Assembly: GCA_008501785.1 (NCBI GenBank) | Contig: QQUD01000402.1 | Location: 1-5,643, forward strand | Source: Chloroflexota bacterium | GTDB lineage: Bacteria > Chloroflexota > Anaerolineae > Promineifilales > Promineifilaceae | DNA length: 5,643 nucleotides | Reading direction: 5' to 3' | Shown: positions 4,696 to 5,643 of the stretch, piece after piece | Layout: each line of letters begins with the position of its first letter | How positions within the stretch are numbered: position 1 is the stretch's first letter | Notes under the pieces: model-generated | What the model was told of the DNA's origin: nothing | The model's input: only the letters and a program-made list of their open reading frames with translations | Database searches by the model: none | Translations under genes and position numbers: made by a program

Positions 4696-5643
4696 TTACA
4701 TCGTCACACTTTTGCGTTCCGCTAACCACACAGCCACCTTTTTAATTGCTTCGGATGATAAAATATCAGGTTTGATGATCAAAATGGGTTTGCCGACGCG
4801 TGAGGCTTGCTGAAATGCTTCAGTTGATGGGGGCACAATGGTTAAAAGAGATTCAGATTTAATTTTTAGCGCCTGCTCGATTTCGTTTTGGCGCATGAGC
4901 ATCGCAGACGGGGAACGTGACACAACGACCACGCGAGTCCGATCAAAGTAAGCCCACGATTTGAGGCTGTTGATGGTGTGAAAAGCGGCCGTTACTGACA
5001 GCATTTCTGGTTCTGTTACAACTAAAACTGTATCTGCCTGATCTAGCACCCATCTAGATGCTTCCCCGGAAATTCCTTGCATATCAACAAACAAGTAATC
5101 TGAACCGGTCGCTAATTCTTCAACTATTTGGTTTATGTGATCTTCGGTGAGCCTTTGATCAATTGGTTTTTGTGGGGCTGCTAATAGTTGCAATCCACTT
5201 TCATCATGTGCCAATGCGCGGTTAATGAGACGCATATTCAAATCATCTGGGTCTTTTTTCAGCAGCGTACCTAAATCTTGTTCAGGATTGAGCTGTAGCT
5301 GGAAAATAGCGGTGCCTAAAGTGTCACGTAATTCGAGTAAAGTGACGGAGTGTTGGGATTGGATGAGGGAAACGGCCGTATTAATTGCCAGCGTTGTTGT
5401 TCCTACACCACCCTTCGCCCCTACAAATGCCACAATTTGGCCCTTCGGTTTTTGTGCATAGTTAGACCGCGCTAACAAAGCGCGAGAACGAGCCATCAAT
5501 TCTGCGCGGGCAACTGGTTTTTCCACATAGTCATCAGCTCCTGCTTCAAACCCTTCCAACTTATCTGGCATTTGCGTTCTAGCACTCAGCATTATGATTG
5601 GAATACGGGCTGTCTTTTGATTCGACCGTAATTGGCGACATAC
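4696..5643 (-). CDS. cpaE: CpaE/TadZ-like ATPase with N-terminal receiver domain, 5' end outside window
   Basis: Open from the right edge to a TAA at 4696-4698, giving 315 visible codons. The start and the phospho-accepting Asp of the receiver domain lie outside. Residues below count from the first visible codon. The first 55 or so form the C-terminal half of a response-regulator receiver: RIPIIMLSAR with the conserved Ser20, AGADDYVEKP with Lys42. Then a ParA/MinD-type ATPase begins, IVAFVGAKGGVGTTT, with the deviant Walker A at about 75-84 and signature Lys77; SDYLFVDMQG is the Walker B region and VLVVTEPEM follows. Receiver plus MinD-like ATPase is the layout of CpaE/TadZ, which localise Tad/Flp pilus assembly machinery to the cell pole or membrane. 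The internal ATG at 5592 sits in the middle of a receiver strand and is not a start. Pilus partner genes would lie to the right. An ACGGCCGT octamer falls in the INTAVS helix. Confidence 0.88.
   Translation of the reverse strand, partial: VCRQLRSNQKTARIPIIMLSARTQMPDKLEGFEAGADDYVEKPVARAELMARSRALLARSNYAQKPKGQIVAFVGAKGGVGTTTLAINTAVSLIQSQHSVTLLELRDTLGTAIFQLQLNPEQDLGTLLKKDPDDLNMRLINRALAHDESGLQLLAAPQKPIDQRLTEDHINQIVEELATGSDYLFVDMQGISGEASRWVLDQADTVLVVTEPEMLSVTAAFHTINSLKSWAYFDRTRVVVVSRSPSAMLMRQNEIEQALKIKSESLLTIVPPSTEAFQQASRVGKPILIIKPDILSSEAIKKVAVWLAERKSVTM

Overview
The window looks like a mid-GC (slightly below 50%), repeat-rich environmental bacterial genome. The gene families and intergenic style suggest Chloroflexota, possibly an Anaerolineae relative. 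The cues are a receiver-domain/CpaE fusion, a CHAT protease with a leader-like N-terminus, a DUF166 protein, a EutN/CcmL-type shell protein, short tandem repeats in spacers and a recurrent ACGGCCGT palindrome. This placement is inference from family content; no marker gene is present.

Layout, left to right. Bases 1-378 hold no convincing gene and are A/T-rich with homopolymer runs. A minus-strand gene (379-648) encodes an 89-residue EutN/CcmL pentameric vertex protein of the bacterial microcompartment type. The spacer 649-802 separates it from a rightward gene set; it carries a heptamer tandem repeat and a plausible promoter on each strand. Four rightward genes follow: an 80-residue three-helix membrane protein starting at TTG (803-1045), a 142-residue three-helix membrane protein with a hydrophilic tail (1152-1580), a 687-residue CHAT caspase-like protease (1654-3717) and a 254-residue DUF166 protein (3792-4556). 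A short convergent spacer then leads to the minus-strand CpaE/TadZ-like ATPase with an N-terminal receiver domain (4696 to the right edge), whose start lies outside the window.

How the parts may work together. The two small membrane proteins and the CHAT protease have strong ribosome binding sites and lie in one direction. This fits a module in which a cytoplasmic caspase-like protease acts with, or on, small membrane partners, as in bacterial conflict or programmed-death systems; that reading is inference. The DUF166 gene is preceded by two tandem 9-bp hairpins with the same AGC loop, which differ at two positions that are both compensated. The most unusual sequence-level signals are this hairpin pair and seven exact ACGGCCGT octamers, placed in all three codon phases and in non-coding DNA. 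The vertex protein has no shell or enzyme partner in the window, and CpaE belongs to a separate type IV/Tad pilus-type operon entering from the right.
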